Shown one piece after another: positions 14,396 through 22,610 of a stretch of 22,904 nucleotides of DNA. The position numbers and the translations under genes were made by a program. The notes under the pieces are model-generated. The model saw only the letters and a program-made list of their open reading frames with translations, did not search any database and had not been told where the DNA came from. This DNA is from Acidobacteriota bacterium (GTDB taxonomy: Bacteria > Acidobacteriota > Terriglobia > UBA7540): NCBI GenBank assembly GCA_021789565.1, contig JAJYJL010000013.1, forward strand, positions 1 to 22,904. Direction: 5' to 3'. The stretch's first letter is position 1, and every line of letters starts with the position of its first letter.

Positions 14396-16939
14396 ATGAA
14401 AGCGATGAAAATCAAATTGATGGCAGGCATGATCATGGCAGCGCTGGCGCTTGCCAGTCTTCCCTTGTTTGCACAGGGCGGTACCGAAACATCTACCGGG
14501 GTGGCGCGCGTCAGCCTGATCAAGGGCGACGTTTCAATGGAGCGGGGCGACTCCAACGAGTGGGTGGCCGTGACCGTGAACACCCCGCTGGTTCCGGGCG
14601 ATACCATTGCCACCGCGGCCGGCTCGCGCGCCGAGGTCCAGCTCGATTACTCGAACGTGGTGCGCCTGGCCGATAACTCTGAAGTGAAGATCGCCGACCT
14701 GAACGATTCGCGCATTCAGCTTCAGGTGGCCCGAGGCACGGTGGACCTGGCGGTGTTCCAGAATAACCAGGCGAATTCCGAAGTGGACACGCCCAATGTG
14801 GCCGTTCAGCCATTGCAGCCGGGCACCTATCGCATCGACGTCAATTCCGACAGTCTCTCGCTCATCACAGTCCGCGACGGCCAGGCGCAGATTTCCACTC
14901 CGCAGGGCTCCACAAACATTAACGCAGGCCAGCAGATCACGGTTGAGGGCACTCAGAATCCGCAATATAAGATTGCGGATGCGCAGCCGCTCGACAACTG
15001 GGACTATTGGAACCGCGACCGCAACGGCGTCATTAACAGGGCCCAGAACTACAACCACGTCAACCGCTACTACACCGGCGCGCAGGACCTGGACGCCTAT
15101 GGCCGCTGGACCTATGTCCCCGGTTACGACTGGTGCTGGACTCCTTACGTGGACGCCGGCTGGGTGCCCTACAGCTACGGCCGCTGGGTGTGGGAGCCCT
15201 TCTACGGCTGGACGTGGGTTTCTTATGATCCGTGGGGCTGGGCGCCGTATCACTATGGCCGCTGGTTCTACTACGGCAGCAACTGGTGCTGGTGGCCTGG
15301 CGCCGTCACGCCCTATTACCGTCCGCTGTGGGCGCCGGCGTACGTCTCCTTTATTGGGTTTGGATATGGATACTACAACTTCTCCTTCGGCTTTGGGTAT
15401 GGGTTCCAGTCCATCGGCTGGTGCCCGCTCGGCCCTCGGGACGATTTCCACCGCTGGTGGGGGCGCGGACGGGGCGATACGTTTAACATTATCAACATCA
15501 ATAACTACAACAATTACTACGGCAGGGGCGGCCGCGGGGGGCGCGGATACAGAGGTTCAAACCTGGCCGAGTTGGGAAGCAACTTCCACGTTCGCCGGGC
15601 TATCGTCACGATGCCTTCGGACAAGTTTGGCCAGGAAGCCGTGCCGCGTAATCGCCGGTTGGTCAACTCCAGGATGTTGCGGACCGCAGATGTGGTCCAT
15701 GGCACGCTGCCGGTGGTCCCAACACGGGCCAGCCTGCGCGTCACCAATCGGGCGGCGATCGTTCCTGCTGTCGCCAGGAACCGGGCCAACAACACTCACT
15801 TCTTTACACGGAGGACGGTGGCCACGCCTGGCGGCAACCACTCCTTCAACAACCAGGCGGCTTCCATCCGCCGGATGGTCGAAACCCACAACGTTCGCGC
15901 GGCCGGCGTGAACAGGGCGGGAACGAATGCTGGAGCAAACGGCGGGTTCAGAATGTCGCGTGCGGTTGGACCGCAAAACCAGGGCAGCGTGGCGCGGCGG
16001 AATCCCGCTCCGGTGGTCCGGGAAAACCCGCAGGGTCGGCAGAACGTCGGGCGGGGCTTTGAACGCAATTCTCAGGCGAACCGGCCTGGCTTCCGGAGCT
16101 TCGGGACCGGGGCGGCGGCAGCGCGGGGCAACGCAGGACGTCAAAATCCCGCACCGGTAATCCGCGGAAACCAGCAGACGGGCCGGAACGCCGACTCCGC
16201 AAACTTTCATGGCACGCAGTCAGTCCAGCCCGGTTTCCGCCGCTTCGGGAGCGGAACACCAGCCCAACCGCGCGGCATCCAGGGACGGCAGAACTCGGCC
16301 CCGGTGGTTCGGGAAGCTCCGAATCGTGGCTCGCAGAGGTTTAACCAGGGAGGTAACGTGGGGCGCAGCCCGCAGAACAACGGCGGATTCCGCCCTTTCA
16401 GTCCGCAGCCGGCGCCGCGCTCCGCCCCGCAGAACGAGGGACGATTCAATAACAACTTCCGGGCCGCACCCCGGAACAACGGCGGAAACCAGGCCGGATG
16501 GGACCGCTTTCGGCCTCAGACGCAAGCTCCACAGCAGCGTGGCGGCGGTGGCTTTTATAACAGGGGTCCCGGATCGCAAGGATACTCACAGCCCCGCTAC
16601 CAGAGAAGCCCCAGCTACAATGCCCCTCGGACCTATTCCCGTCCGCCCCTGCGGTTGAACAATCCGATCGTCAGTGAACCGCGCAATCGCTACTATGGCG
16701 GCGGCTCAAGACCCAGTTATCAACAGCGCTCAGCCCCAAGCTATCAACAGCGTTCCGCCCCGAGTTATCGCGGAAATTCCGGGGGAGGCTATCACGGATC
16801 GTATTCGGCCCCCTCACACAGCTCCGGCGGCAGGGGGTATAGCGGTGGCGGAGGTTTTAGCGGTGGCGGAGGCCACAGCGGCGGCGGTTTTAGCGGCGGC
16901 GGGAACCACAGCGGCGGCGGCGGAGGCCACCGGCGCTAA
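14396..16939 (+). CDS. Secreted FecR-domain/DUF6600 protein with Arg/Asn/Gly-rich tail
   Basis: About 847 residues. Signal peptide: MKAMKIKLMAGMIMAALALA then SLPLFA|Q (cut near Ala26). Residues about 35-200 form a FecR-like beta domain (GDVSMERGDSNEWVAV, GSRAEVQLDYSNVVRLADNS). Residues 235-301 are the DUF6600 pattern: repeated YGRW, GW-PY, DPWGWAPYHYGRW, extremely rich in Trp and Tyr. From about 380 the protein is low-complexity, rich in Arg, Asn, Gln and Gly, with three spaced N(P/S)APV(V/I)R units and a glycine-rich end (SGGGGHSGGG type). GGAGG lies 6 nt before the chosen ATG; ATG at 14393 is also possible, and a frame starting at 14309 is not supported. It stands alone, with a strong terminator. 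It is probably periplasmic or on the cell surface; its function is unknown. A FecR-like role in sigma-factor signalling is unlikely, since no TM anti-sigma part or ECF sigma gene is present. Confidence 0.88.
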   Translation: MKAMKIKLMAGMIMAALALASLPLFAQGGTETSTGVARVSLIKGDVSMERGDSNEWVAVTVNTPLVPGDTIATAAGSRAEVQLDYSNVVRLADNSEVKIADLNDSRIQLQVARGTVDLAVFQNNQANSEVDTPNVAVQPLQPGTYRIDVNSDSLSLITVRDGQAQISTPQGSTNINAGQQITVEGTQNPQYKIADAQPLDNWDYWNRDRNGVINRAQNYNHVNRYYTGAQDLDAYGRWTYVPGYDWCWTPYVDAGWVPYSYGRWVWEPFYGWTWVSYDPWGWAPYHYGRWFYYGSNWCWWPGAVTPYYRPLWAPAYVSFIGFGYGYYNFSFGFGYGFQSIGWCPLGPRDDFHRWWGRGRGDTFNIININNYNNYYGRGGRGGRGYRGSNLAELGSNFHVRRAIVTMPSDKFGQEAVPRNRRLVNSRMLRTADVVHGTLPVVPTRASLRVTNRAAIVPAVARNRANNTHFFTRRTVATPGGNHSFNNQAASIRRMVETHNVRAAGVNRAGTNAGANGGFRMSRAVGPQNQGSVARRNPAPVVRENPQGRQNVGRGFERNSQANRPGFRSFGTGAAAARGNAGRQNPAPVIRGNQQTGRNADSANFHGTQSVQPGFRRFGSGTPAQPRGIQGRQNSAPVVREAPNRGSQRFNQGGNVGRSPQNNGGFRPFSPQPAPRSAPQNEGRFNNNFRAAPRNNGGNQAGWDRFRPQTQAPQQRGGGGFYNRGPGSQGYSQPRYQRSPSYNAPRTYSRPPLRLNNPIVSEPRNRYYGGGSRPSYQQRSAPSYQQRSAPSYRGNSGGGYHGSYSAPSHSSGGRGYSGGGGFSGGGGHSGGGFSGGGNHSGGGGGHRR
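16001..16345 (+). repeat. Three spaced in-frame repeats inside the FecR/DUF6600 gene
   Basis: The motif N(P/S)APV(V/I)R begins at residues 536, 584 and 633 (nt 16001, 16145, 16292), a period of 48-49 residues. The related PGFRsFGtG and PGFRrFGsG sit between the units, so the whole segment looks like internal duplication within the disordered tail. Confidence 0.6.
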
Positions 16940-16975
16940 TCGGCAGGAAATCTCAATTGAGATGTGAGTGCGGAA

Positions 16976-17013
16976 CCGGCCTGGCTTGGCAAAGTCCAGG
17001 CCGGTTTTGTTTT
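16976..17013 (+). terminator. Intrinsic terminator of the FecR/DUF6600 gene
   Basis: CCGGCCTGG (16976-16984) and CCAGGCCGG (16996-17004) form a perfect 9-bp GC-rich stem with an 11-nt loop, followed by TTTTGTTTT. It ends exactly where the convergent sugar-porter gene stops. It lacks a T tract in the other direction but may still block both. Confidence 0.88.
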
Positions 17014-18800
17014 CAGGCGCGGGCTCCCGGCCTGGTAAAGTAGGTTTCGATCTCCTCCAGGGTTTTGCCCTTGGTTTCCGGCAGGAAGAAGGCTACGGTG
17101 ATGAAATAGAAGACGGTGCAGCCGGCAAAAATCAGGAACATGGTGGTGTAACCGTAGCGCCCCACTGCAGGAAGGAAGACGGCTGCCAGGAAGGTGGCCA
17201 CCGCCTCATTGATGACCAGCGCGATGCTCATGCCGTTCGAACGGATTCGGGTCGGCATCAGTTCCGACAAGGCAAGCCAGACGCAGATGCCGGGTCCCAG
17301 GGCGTAAAAGGTGGCAAAAACAAAGAGCGTCAAAGCAACCAGCCAGCCGTGTCCCCGGCTGGGTAATGGGGTGATCAGGGCATGCTCAATGCGCAGCGGA
17401 GCCGTCTTGGCCTGGTCGAGATTACCAAAGGGATCAGAGAAAAAGGCCACGACTTTGTTGCCGGGAACGCAGTCCTTCCGGCTCAATTCTACTGGAGTTG
17501 AAAGCGGCTGATTCGAGGCCAGCGCGGGCGTCACGGCGCTGAAATCCCCGTAGGAATAAATGATGGTCAGCGTGGTGGGCTTGCCGGCCAGGCTGGTGTT
17601 TCCCGCTTCGCTCAGCCATTTCTGCTGCAGCTCGGGCGTATAATGCACACTTAAACTTGAATTGCCCCGCGCCATGGCCTGCACGGCCGGGCTGACGTCC
17701 ACGCGGTTCCGTTCCCCTCGGTGGAACAGGAAGGCCGTCGCGCACAAGGACAAGACGATTCCGGCGGTGCCGAGTGAGAGCAGAAACGTGCGCCCTTTGC
17801 GGTCCACCAGCACCATGCCGATGACAGTGGCCCCCGCCTGGACCACCGTGAAAAGGATATAGCCCCAGTGCGCCGCCACGTCCGTCATTCCACTTTGAAT
17901 CAGGATGGCCGTGTTGTAGCCGATAATCGAATTAATACCGGTGGCCTGGTTCAGGGCCAGAATCACGCAGGCCAGAATGAACGGAAGCACGTATTTGCGC
18001 TGAAACAGACTCTCGGCAACGCGCCTTCCCGCAGCTTTCGCCTGCTCGGCAGACTGATTGCTCTCCATCTCCTCCAGTTCAAGCCGGGCCTGTTCCGGAG
18101 TGCGTGAGCGCAGAAGCGCTTCCAGTGCATGCTCTTTTTGCCCGCGCCGGAACAGCCAGCGCGGCGATTCCGCCACCAGAAAGCCGCCCAGCACAAAGAC
18201 CAGTCCCGGCGGCAGCGATACCCAGAAAATGCTGCGCCAGGCATAGTCTTTATAGGTAAAAAGCATCTGCGGATTGCCCAGCCTGGCCACCTCTTCCACC
18301 CGGAAGCTGAAGTACATGCCGATGCCGGCCGCCGCCACAATGCCGAGGGTCAGCAGCCACTGAAACATGGCGGTGCCCTGGCCACGGTCCTCCGGCGCCA
18401 GACATTCGGCCAGATAGAGAGGAACAACCACTCCGATCAGCCCCGCGCTGATGCCCTGGAACAGACGGCCGATAATCAGCAGCTCATAGCTATGCGAGAG
18501 CGCAATAACCGGAATGCTGGCGGCAAACAGCGCCCCGCTCAGAATCATCAGACGCTTCCGGCCCATGCCGTCCGCCAGCAGGCCGGCAAACAGGGTGGAA
18601 ATCACCGTGCCCAGCAGCACCGCGGCCACCACAAACGAAATCTGGCCTGCGGTCAGTCCCGAGGTTGCCTCCAGATAAGGCAAGGCCGCAGCAATGATGC
18701 CCACGTCGATGCCATAGAGCAGTCCGCCCAGTCCCGCCACGAACTTCAGAAAACGGTTGTAGGTTGCCGGCTTGAATTTGAGGACCGAAGATGTTTGCAT
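17013..18800 (-). CDS. MFS sugar porter with large periplasmic insert
   Basis: A 595-residue inner-membrane transporter of the sugar-porter family (typically 450-500). Visible family motifs: LLYGIDVG in TM1, ADGMGRKR (TM2-3 loop), GRLFQGISAGLIGVVVPLYLAE (TM4), VAESPRWL after TM6, NQATGINSIIGYN (TM7 sugar site, where many porters have QQ-SGIN), DRKGRT (TM8-9 loop), PETKGKTLEEIE at the end. Between TM9 (ends about 360) and TM10 (begins about 485) lies a 120-residue polar insert, predicted to face the periplasm. Likely proton-coupled sugar or polyol uptake; the substrate is unknown. The ATG is preceded by AAGAGG with a 5-nt gap. It is a lone gene, convergent with the FecR/DUF6600 gene and divergent from the TPR gene. 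Confidence 0.93.
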   Translation of the reverse strand: MQTSSVLKFKPATYNRFLKFVAGLGGLLYGIDVGIIAAALPYLEATSGLTAGQISFVVAAVLLGTVISTLFAGLLADGMGRKRLMILSGALFAASIPVIALSHSYELLIIGRLFQGISAGLIGVVVPLYLAECLAPEDRGQGTAMFQWLLTLGIVAAAGIGMYFSFRVEEVARLGNPQMLFTYKDYAWRSIFWVSLPPGLVFVLGGFLVAESPRWLFRRGQKEHALEALLRSRTPEQARLELEEMESNQSAEQAKAAGRRVAESLFQRKYVLPFILACVILALNQATGINSIIGYNTAILIQSGMTDVAAHWGYILFTVVQAGATVIGMVLVDRKGRTFLLSLGTAGIVLSLCATAFLFHRGERNRVDVSPAVQAMARGNSSLSVHYTPELQQKWLSEAGNTSLAGKPTTLTIIYSYGDFSAVTPALASNQPLSTPVELSRKDCVPGNKVVAFFSDPFGNLDQAKTAPLRIEHALITPLPSRGHGWLVALTLFVFATFYALGPGICVWLALSELMPTRIRSNGMSIALVINEAVATFLAAVFLPAVGRYGYTTMFLIFAGCTVFYFITVAFFLPETKGKTLEEIETYFTRPGARA

Positions 18801-19188
18801 GTGAGCCTCTTCGCTGTGATGTCATGCCGCCTGAAGGGTTCCGGCCAGGATGCCGTACCCGGGCGCGCGGACAGATTATTTTTCCTTCAATACTCTGGTT
18901 TCCCACGCCAGCACGCCAATGCTGGATTGGCGGGTTTGTCGAGGGTGATACGGTCATGAATGCCAAAGCGATAGATGATACCGAAAGGCAACATTCCCTG
19001 TGTATTCCTTCCGTAACGGCAGAAAATAGGACCGCCAGTGAAAGCTTGCACCTGTCCGGCGGTTTTGCGAAACGTCCATCCTATCATCGGTTGGCTTTTC
19101 CGACATGCGATTTCGCGCACCCTGCGGGAGTTTCTGCTCGGGCCCTGTCTGAAAACGCAATGCGCTGTTTCCCTTCCTCCCCGCGCAG
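18801..19188. other. Divergent intergenic region between sugar porter and TPR gene
   Basis: About 390 bp without a credible gene; open frames at 18791-19192 (+) and 18887-19198 (-) lack ribosome sites and motifs. It contains the interlocked hairpins at 18908-18932 and must hold the sugar-porter promoter, which I could not identify. Confidence 0.5.
18908..18932. promoter_or_regulatory. Two interlocked, mutually exclusive hairpins
   Basis: CCAGCA-CGCCAA-TGCTGG is a perfect 6-bp hairpin whose loop CGCCAA is also the left arm of a second hairpin with TTGGCG (18927-18932). The two stems cannot form in the usual nested way, so they are alternatives or a pseudoknot. As DNA they are two overlapping dyads, suiting an operator for the sugar porter whose start lies about 110 bp away. 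Confidence 0.35.
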
Positions 19189-19218
19189 TTGACTTCATCG
19201 CCGAACCCTGCCTAACAT
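19189..19218 (+). promoter_or_regulatory. Sigma70-like promoter of the TPR gene
   Basis: TTGACT (19189-19194), 18-nt spacer, TAACAT (19213-19218). The predicted start near 19225 falls on AGAGG, the ribosome site of the TPR gene, giving a very short leader. Confidence 0.55.
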
Positions 19219-19235
19219 TTCCTCAGAGGCTCGAA

Positions 19236-20183
19236 ATGGTCAACCGGCGGGAGCGCGTGGCAGCAACATGCGCGGTCATCCTTGCTTTTTGCGTTCTCGG
19301 TCCAGCAACGCTGCTCCGCTCGCAGGATACGAAGTTGGACACGATCCAGCGGATTGGCTGGGAAATCTCGACCCGAAATTACAAGTCCGCTCTGGCTGAT
19401 GCGCGCCAGGCCGTCCAGGAGTTTCCAGCGTCGGCCGTTCTGATGCACCTGCTGGCCGTGGCTGAATCGAAAAACGGGCTCGAGGACGAGGCCCGCAAGA
19501 GCTTCCAAAAATCCATCAACCTGGATCCCACCATCCCCCAGAATTACTACGATGTCGCGCTGCTCGACATGCAGACCGGCGACTATGGCGAAGCGACAAG
19601 AATGTTGAAGACCTTCCTGGGAATTATTCCGCGGGACGCCAGGGCGCACCTGATGCTGGGCATCGCCTACCGCAGGCAGGGCGAAGACGCGCTCGCCATC
19701 CGGCAACTGAAGCAGGCGCTCGCCATCACACCCGGCCTGCCGCTGGTGCACTATAACCTCGGGAAAATCTACGCCAGCCAGGGCAATAACGATGCGGCGC
19801 TGGACGAATACCGCAGCGAACTGGGCGTGAATCCGCAATTCTATGACGTCTACTGGAGCGCCGGCGACGCCGAAATCGCGATCGGAAAACTGGATGCGGC
19901 GGAAGCGCTCTACCGGCGCGGGACCGAGATCAAGCCGCTGGCTTACCAGGCCTATTACGGGCTGGCGCGGGTCTATCAGATCCGGAAACAGTTACCCAAA
20001 GCGGAAGCGGAGCTCAGCACCGTCATCGTCCTCGCCCCCGATGATATTGAAGCTCACTCGATGCTGGAAGACGTTTATACCCAGATGGGGAAAACGCTGG
20101 AAGCTAAAAGAGAGGAACTGGTGGTGGAAACTCTCAAGAGCCAGGCGAACCCGCCGGATGAAACGCCCGCCTCATCACACTGA
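19236..20183 (+). CDS. Exported or membrane-anchored TPR-repeat protein
   Basis: A 315-residue protein. The N-terminus MVNRRERVAATCAVILAFCV is a basic segment plus hydrophobic core, a signal peptide or membrane anchor. Residues about 65-305 are roughly seven tetratricopeptide repeats, each 34 residues with the A-x-x-A / P pattern (AHLMLGIAYRRQGEDALAIR, VHYNLGKIYASQGNNDAAL, AYYGLARVYQIRKQLPKAEA), forming a protein-binding superhelix. The start was placed at this ATG because AGAGG is 6 nt upstream and the signal sequence begins here; the frame is open 66 codons further left with unlikely composition. A good promoter lies directly upstream. The DUF4097-like gene begins 37 bp downstream and is probably cotranscribed. 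Its partner protein is unknown. Confidence 0.87.
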   Translation: MVNRRERVAATCAVILAFCVLGPATLLRSQDTKLDTIQRIGWEISTRNYKSALADARQAVQEFPASAVLMHLLAVAESKNGLEDEARKSFQKSINLDPTIPQNYYDVALLDMQTGDYGEATRMLKTFLGIIPRDARAHLMLGIAYRRQGEDALAIRQLKQALAITPGLPLVHYNLGKIYASQGNNDAALDEYRSELGVNPQFYDVYWSAGDAEIAIGKLDAAEALYRRGTEIKPLAYQAYYGLARVYQIRKQLPKAEAELSTVIVLAPDDIEAHSMLEDVYTQMGKTLEAKREELVVETLKSQANPPDETPASSH

Positions 20184-20220
20184 AGCGGCCTCACTCAAAA
20201 CCCTTGCGGCCGCGAAATCG

Positions 20221-20931
20221 ATGCTGAAATCCAGTAGAAAACAATTACCCGGTCTGGCGCTGCTCGGCATCGCCAGCCTGCTGCTTTTTGCGCCGCCTCT
20301 CCGGGCCGATGAATTCACCCAGACCTGTCACTACAGGCGCCGCCTGTTTTCATCCGCCACCTTCACCATGAAGGTGCGCACGGGCGACATCTATATCACC
20401 GGATGGGACGATCCGCACGTGGAGATCGAGGCGGAGAAAGTGGTGCACGCCAAATCAAAAAAGGACGCCGAGCGCCGCTACCAGCGCGTCCGGATTCTGC
20501 TGGACGGGCAGGATGAGATGCTCCACCTTCGCACCCTCTATCCGCCCCGCCGGCCCTGGCGGCCCTTTCATGGCGAGTCCAGCCTCACCGTCAACTTCCA
20601 CATCCACATGCCCTACGACTGCAACCTCGACCTCAAGGTTGTGGATGGCGACGTCAAGGTCCAGGGAGTTGTGGGGCAGGAAAAGATCATGGTGAACTAC
20701 GGCCAGGTGGAGGTCGATGTTCCTTCTACCGATCGCCTCAGATCGGTGCGCGCCAAAACCTGGCTGGGCAACGTTCAAAGCGACCTGCACGGGGAGAACG
20801 ACGCAGGCTTCGACAAGAAGGTGCTCTTCTGGAACCCCTACGGGACCCAGAACATCTCGCTCAAGGTCCACATGGGCGGGATTTACATCTTCCGGGGCGA
20901 AGACGATTACCCGCCCTCTCCCATCCCTTGA
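20221..20931 (+). CDS. Secreted DUF4097-like beta-repeat protein
   Basis: A 236-residue protein. Signal peptide: MLKSSRKQLPGLALLGIASL followed by a hydrophobic run, with a likely cut after LRA (Ala29). The mature part alternates short beta-strand motifs of the DUF4097/putative adhesin type: VRTGDIYITGWDDPHVEIEA, then LDLKVVDGDVKVQGVVG, VNYGQVEVDV, and LKVHMGGIYIFRG at the end. Such proteins form right-handed beta-helix-like sheets in the cell envelope; the function is generally unknown. A start at 20158 would overlap the TPR gene and spoil the signal peptide, so the ATG at 20221 was chosen even though its ribosome site is weak. The C-terminus is Pro-rich (DDYPPSPIP). It follows the TPR gene closely and may form a two-gene envelope unit with it. 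Confidence 0.78.
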   Translation: MLKSSRKQLPGLALLGIASLLLFAPPLRADEFTQTCHYRRRLFSSATFTMKVRTGDIYITGWDDPHVEIEAEKVVHAKSKKDAERRYQRVRILLDGQDEMLHLRTLYPPRRPWRPFHGESSLTVNFHIHMPYDCNLDLKVVDGDVKVQGVVGQEKIMVNYGQVEVDVPSTDRLRSVRAKTWLGNVQSDLHGENDAGFDKKVLFWNPYGTQNISLKVHMGGIYIFRGEDDYPPSPIP

Positions 20932-21101
20932 ACAGACTGTGGACGGCGCCGGCCGCTCACCCTGAAAATCCACAAACAGGCCTTTTGTAATTTTTACCCA
21001 CTGTTTCAAAATTGGACACAATTTGCCAAAAGGAGATTTTTCAGGACCCTGATAATTTTATAATCTATGTGTTTTGTGTATGTTACAAAATCGTTGATTT
21101 T

Positions 21102-21128
21102 TCGTCCCAAACGTCCCATACGTCCCAT
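21102..21128 (+). repeat. Three tandem 9-bp units (ACGTCCCAT type)
   Basis: TCGTCCCAA, ACGTCCCAT and ACGTCCCAT follow one another without gaps at the edge of the AT-rich block. The size and phasing resemble iterons or a regulator-binding array, but three units are few. Confidence 0.55.
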
Positions 21129-21283
21129 TTTGAGGCTAGTTACGTTGTTGTATAGCCTATCATATGCGGCCTATGCGATGGCGCAAAACGCGCCCTGGGC
21201 GGGCGGTAGATTGAACGGCAATCGCCGCTAGAACCAGCCCCGGCGCTACGAAAGCCCCCTCACCCGCTGTCATTCCTCCAGGA

Positions 21284-21365
21284 CCCTCTCCCCTCGGAGA
21301 GGGCTTTGGTTTCCTGGGGTGCTGCTGCGGGACCACGCTCTCCCCGACGTAGAGGGCTTTGATTT
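21284..21365 (+). repeat. Two related hairpin units, 52 bp apart
   Basis: Unit 1: CCCTCTCC-CCTC-GGAGAGGG, then CTTTGGTTTC (21284-21313). Unit 2: CTCTCCCC-GACGT-AGAGGG, then CTTTGATTTC (21338-21366). Both are followed by a GCTGC. Unit 1 is a perfect 8-bp stem and, with its T-rich end, could terminate the plus-strand transcript. Confidence 0.5.
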
Positions 21366-21380
21366 CGTGCGCTGCCAGGG

Positions 21381-22610
21381 TCATCGCAAACGGAAGACGA
21401 GGACGGCGCCGACGGCCATAGCAACGGCGGCGTAGGTGAAAGCTGCGGCGGGAGAAACCAGTGTCCAGAGGCCGCCGACGACGATGCTGGCGGCGACGTC
21501 GCCCACTCCGTTGACAGCGCCCAGCATTCCGTAAGCGGTGCCGCGGATTTCAGAGACGACAAGGTCCGCCGTGATGCTTCCCTCCAGGGCTTCCTCGAAC
21601 GCCATGTAAAGCCCGCCGACGGCAAACACCATGGCGAGCCAGGGAACCGTCGCAAGCTGCAATGCAAACGCCGCGACGAGGCCGGCAGCGGTGAGCGCGC
21701 CCACGAGATACCCAATGGCGAGCAGGCCGCGGCGGCCCAGCCGGTCAGAAAGCGCTCCCACTGGATAAGACGCCGCGGCATAAACGACGTTGTGCCCCAC
21801 GTAGAGCAGCGCGGCAATCTCGGCGGCGTGGGCCATGCCGTGCGCGGGCAGCAGAAGCTGCGTGGCCGCAAGAATCATCAGCGAATGGGCAAAATCGCCC
21901 ATGCCGAAAACTCCCACGCCCGCCAGAAATCGCCGGAAGCTTTTGGGCAATTGCCTGACCGCGGCAAAAAATTCTGTCTGCGACCTTTGGCCGGGCTTCT
22001 CGCGCACCAGCAGCAGGAAAACGATTCCGCAGGCGAGGCCGGGAATCAGGGTAAGAAGAAAGATAGTGCGGAAAGGGGCGGAGGGATTGGCAGCGTGGGG
22101 ATGGAAATGAGCCAGCAGCGCAACGGCGATGAGCGGCCCGAGAACGGCTCCCACGGTGTCTCCGGCACGCTCGAACCCAAACGCCTTGCCACGCGATTCC
22201 GCCGGGACCGAAGCGGCCAGGATGGCGTTGCGCGCCGGGCCTCGAATTCCCCGCCCGAACCGTCCCAGGGCGCGCGCAAACAAGATCAGCGGCCAGCCGG
22301 CGGCCAGGGCAATAAGCGCGCTGGAACTTCCGGTGATGAAGTAGCCGCCCACGGCAATGGGCTTGCGGCGCCCGGCGCGGTCGGAAAGCCAGCCGGCCGC
22401 GAGCTTGACGAAACTCGAAACGCCGTCCGCCACGCCCTCGATGAGGCCCAGCGCCGCGGCGGAAACTCCCAGGGCGGTGAGGAAGCCGGGCAGAACCGCC
22501 GTGGCCATCTCATGGCTGACGTCGGACAGCAGGCTGGTGAGCCCCATGCCCACCACGTTTCGGTTGAGCCAGGTGGCGGGTTGTTGGGCGGTTGGTTCAG
22601 GACTGGTCAT
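21381..22610 (-). CDS. MFS transporter, 12 TM
   Basis: A 409-residue inner-membrane protein of the major facilitator superfamily, substrate unknown. Visible: an N-terminal cytoplasmic tail rich in Pro/Gln, the segment LTSLLSDVSHEMATAVLPGF in TM1, the MFS signature GWLSDRAGRRKP in the TM2-3 loop (about 73-84), GRGIRGPARNAILAASVP near TM4-5 with ERAGDTVGAVLGPL, and in the second half GALSDRLGRRGLLA, the repeat of the same loop. About twelve hydrophobic segments can be counted. The pattern fits the drug/metabolite exporter-like MFS_1 group rather than sugar porters. The ATG has no clear Shine-Dalgarno. Transcribed alone from the direction of the right-hand repeat. Confidence 0.9.
   Translation of the reverse strand: MTSPEPTAQQPATWLNRNVVGMGLTSLLSDVSHEMATAVLPGFLTALGVSAAALGLIEGVADGVSSFVKLAAGWLSDRAGRRKPIAVGGYFITGSSSALIALAAGWPLILFARALGRFGRGIRGPARNAILAASVPAESRGKAFGFERAGDTVGAVLGPLIAVALLAHFHPHAANPSAPFRTIFLLTLIPGLACGIVFLLLVREKPGQRSQTEFFAAVRQLPKSFRRFLAGVGVFGMGDFAHSLMILAATQLLLPAHGMAHAAEIAALLYVGHNVVYAAASYPVGALSDRLGRRGLLAIGYLVGALTAAGLVAAFALQLATVPWLAMVFAVGGLYMAFEEALEGSITADLVVSEIRGTAYGMLGAVNGVGDVAASIVVGGLWTLVSPAAAFTYAAVAMAVGAVLVFRLR

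Larger units (their letters stand above)
20932..21380. other. Non-coding, AT-rich intergenic region
   Basis: About 450 bp between the DUF4097-like gene and the convergent MFS gene, with no credible open frame. 20965-21135 is markedly AT-rich against GC-rich neighbours and includes a weak terminator-like ACAAA..TTTGTAATTTTT (20972-20995). 21240-21365 returns to high GC and holds two hairpin units. The compositional step suggests an inserted or repeated element rather than plain spacer. Confidence 0.5.

Noticed and set aside
20932..21135. Replication origin (AT-rich block plus 9-bp repeats)
   Set aside because: No DnaA boxes, and no dnaA, dnaN or rep gene nearby; three short repeats are not enough.
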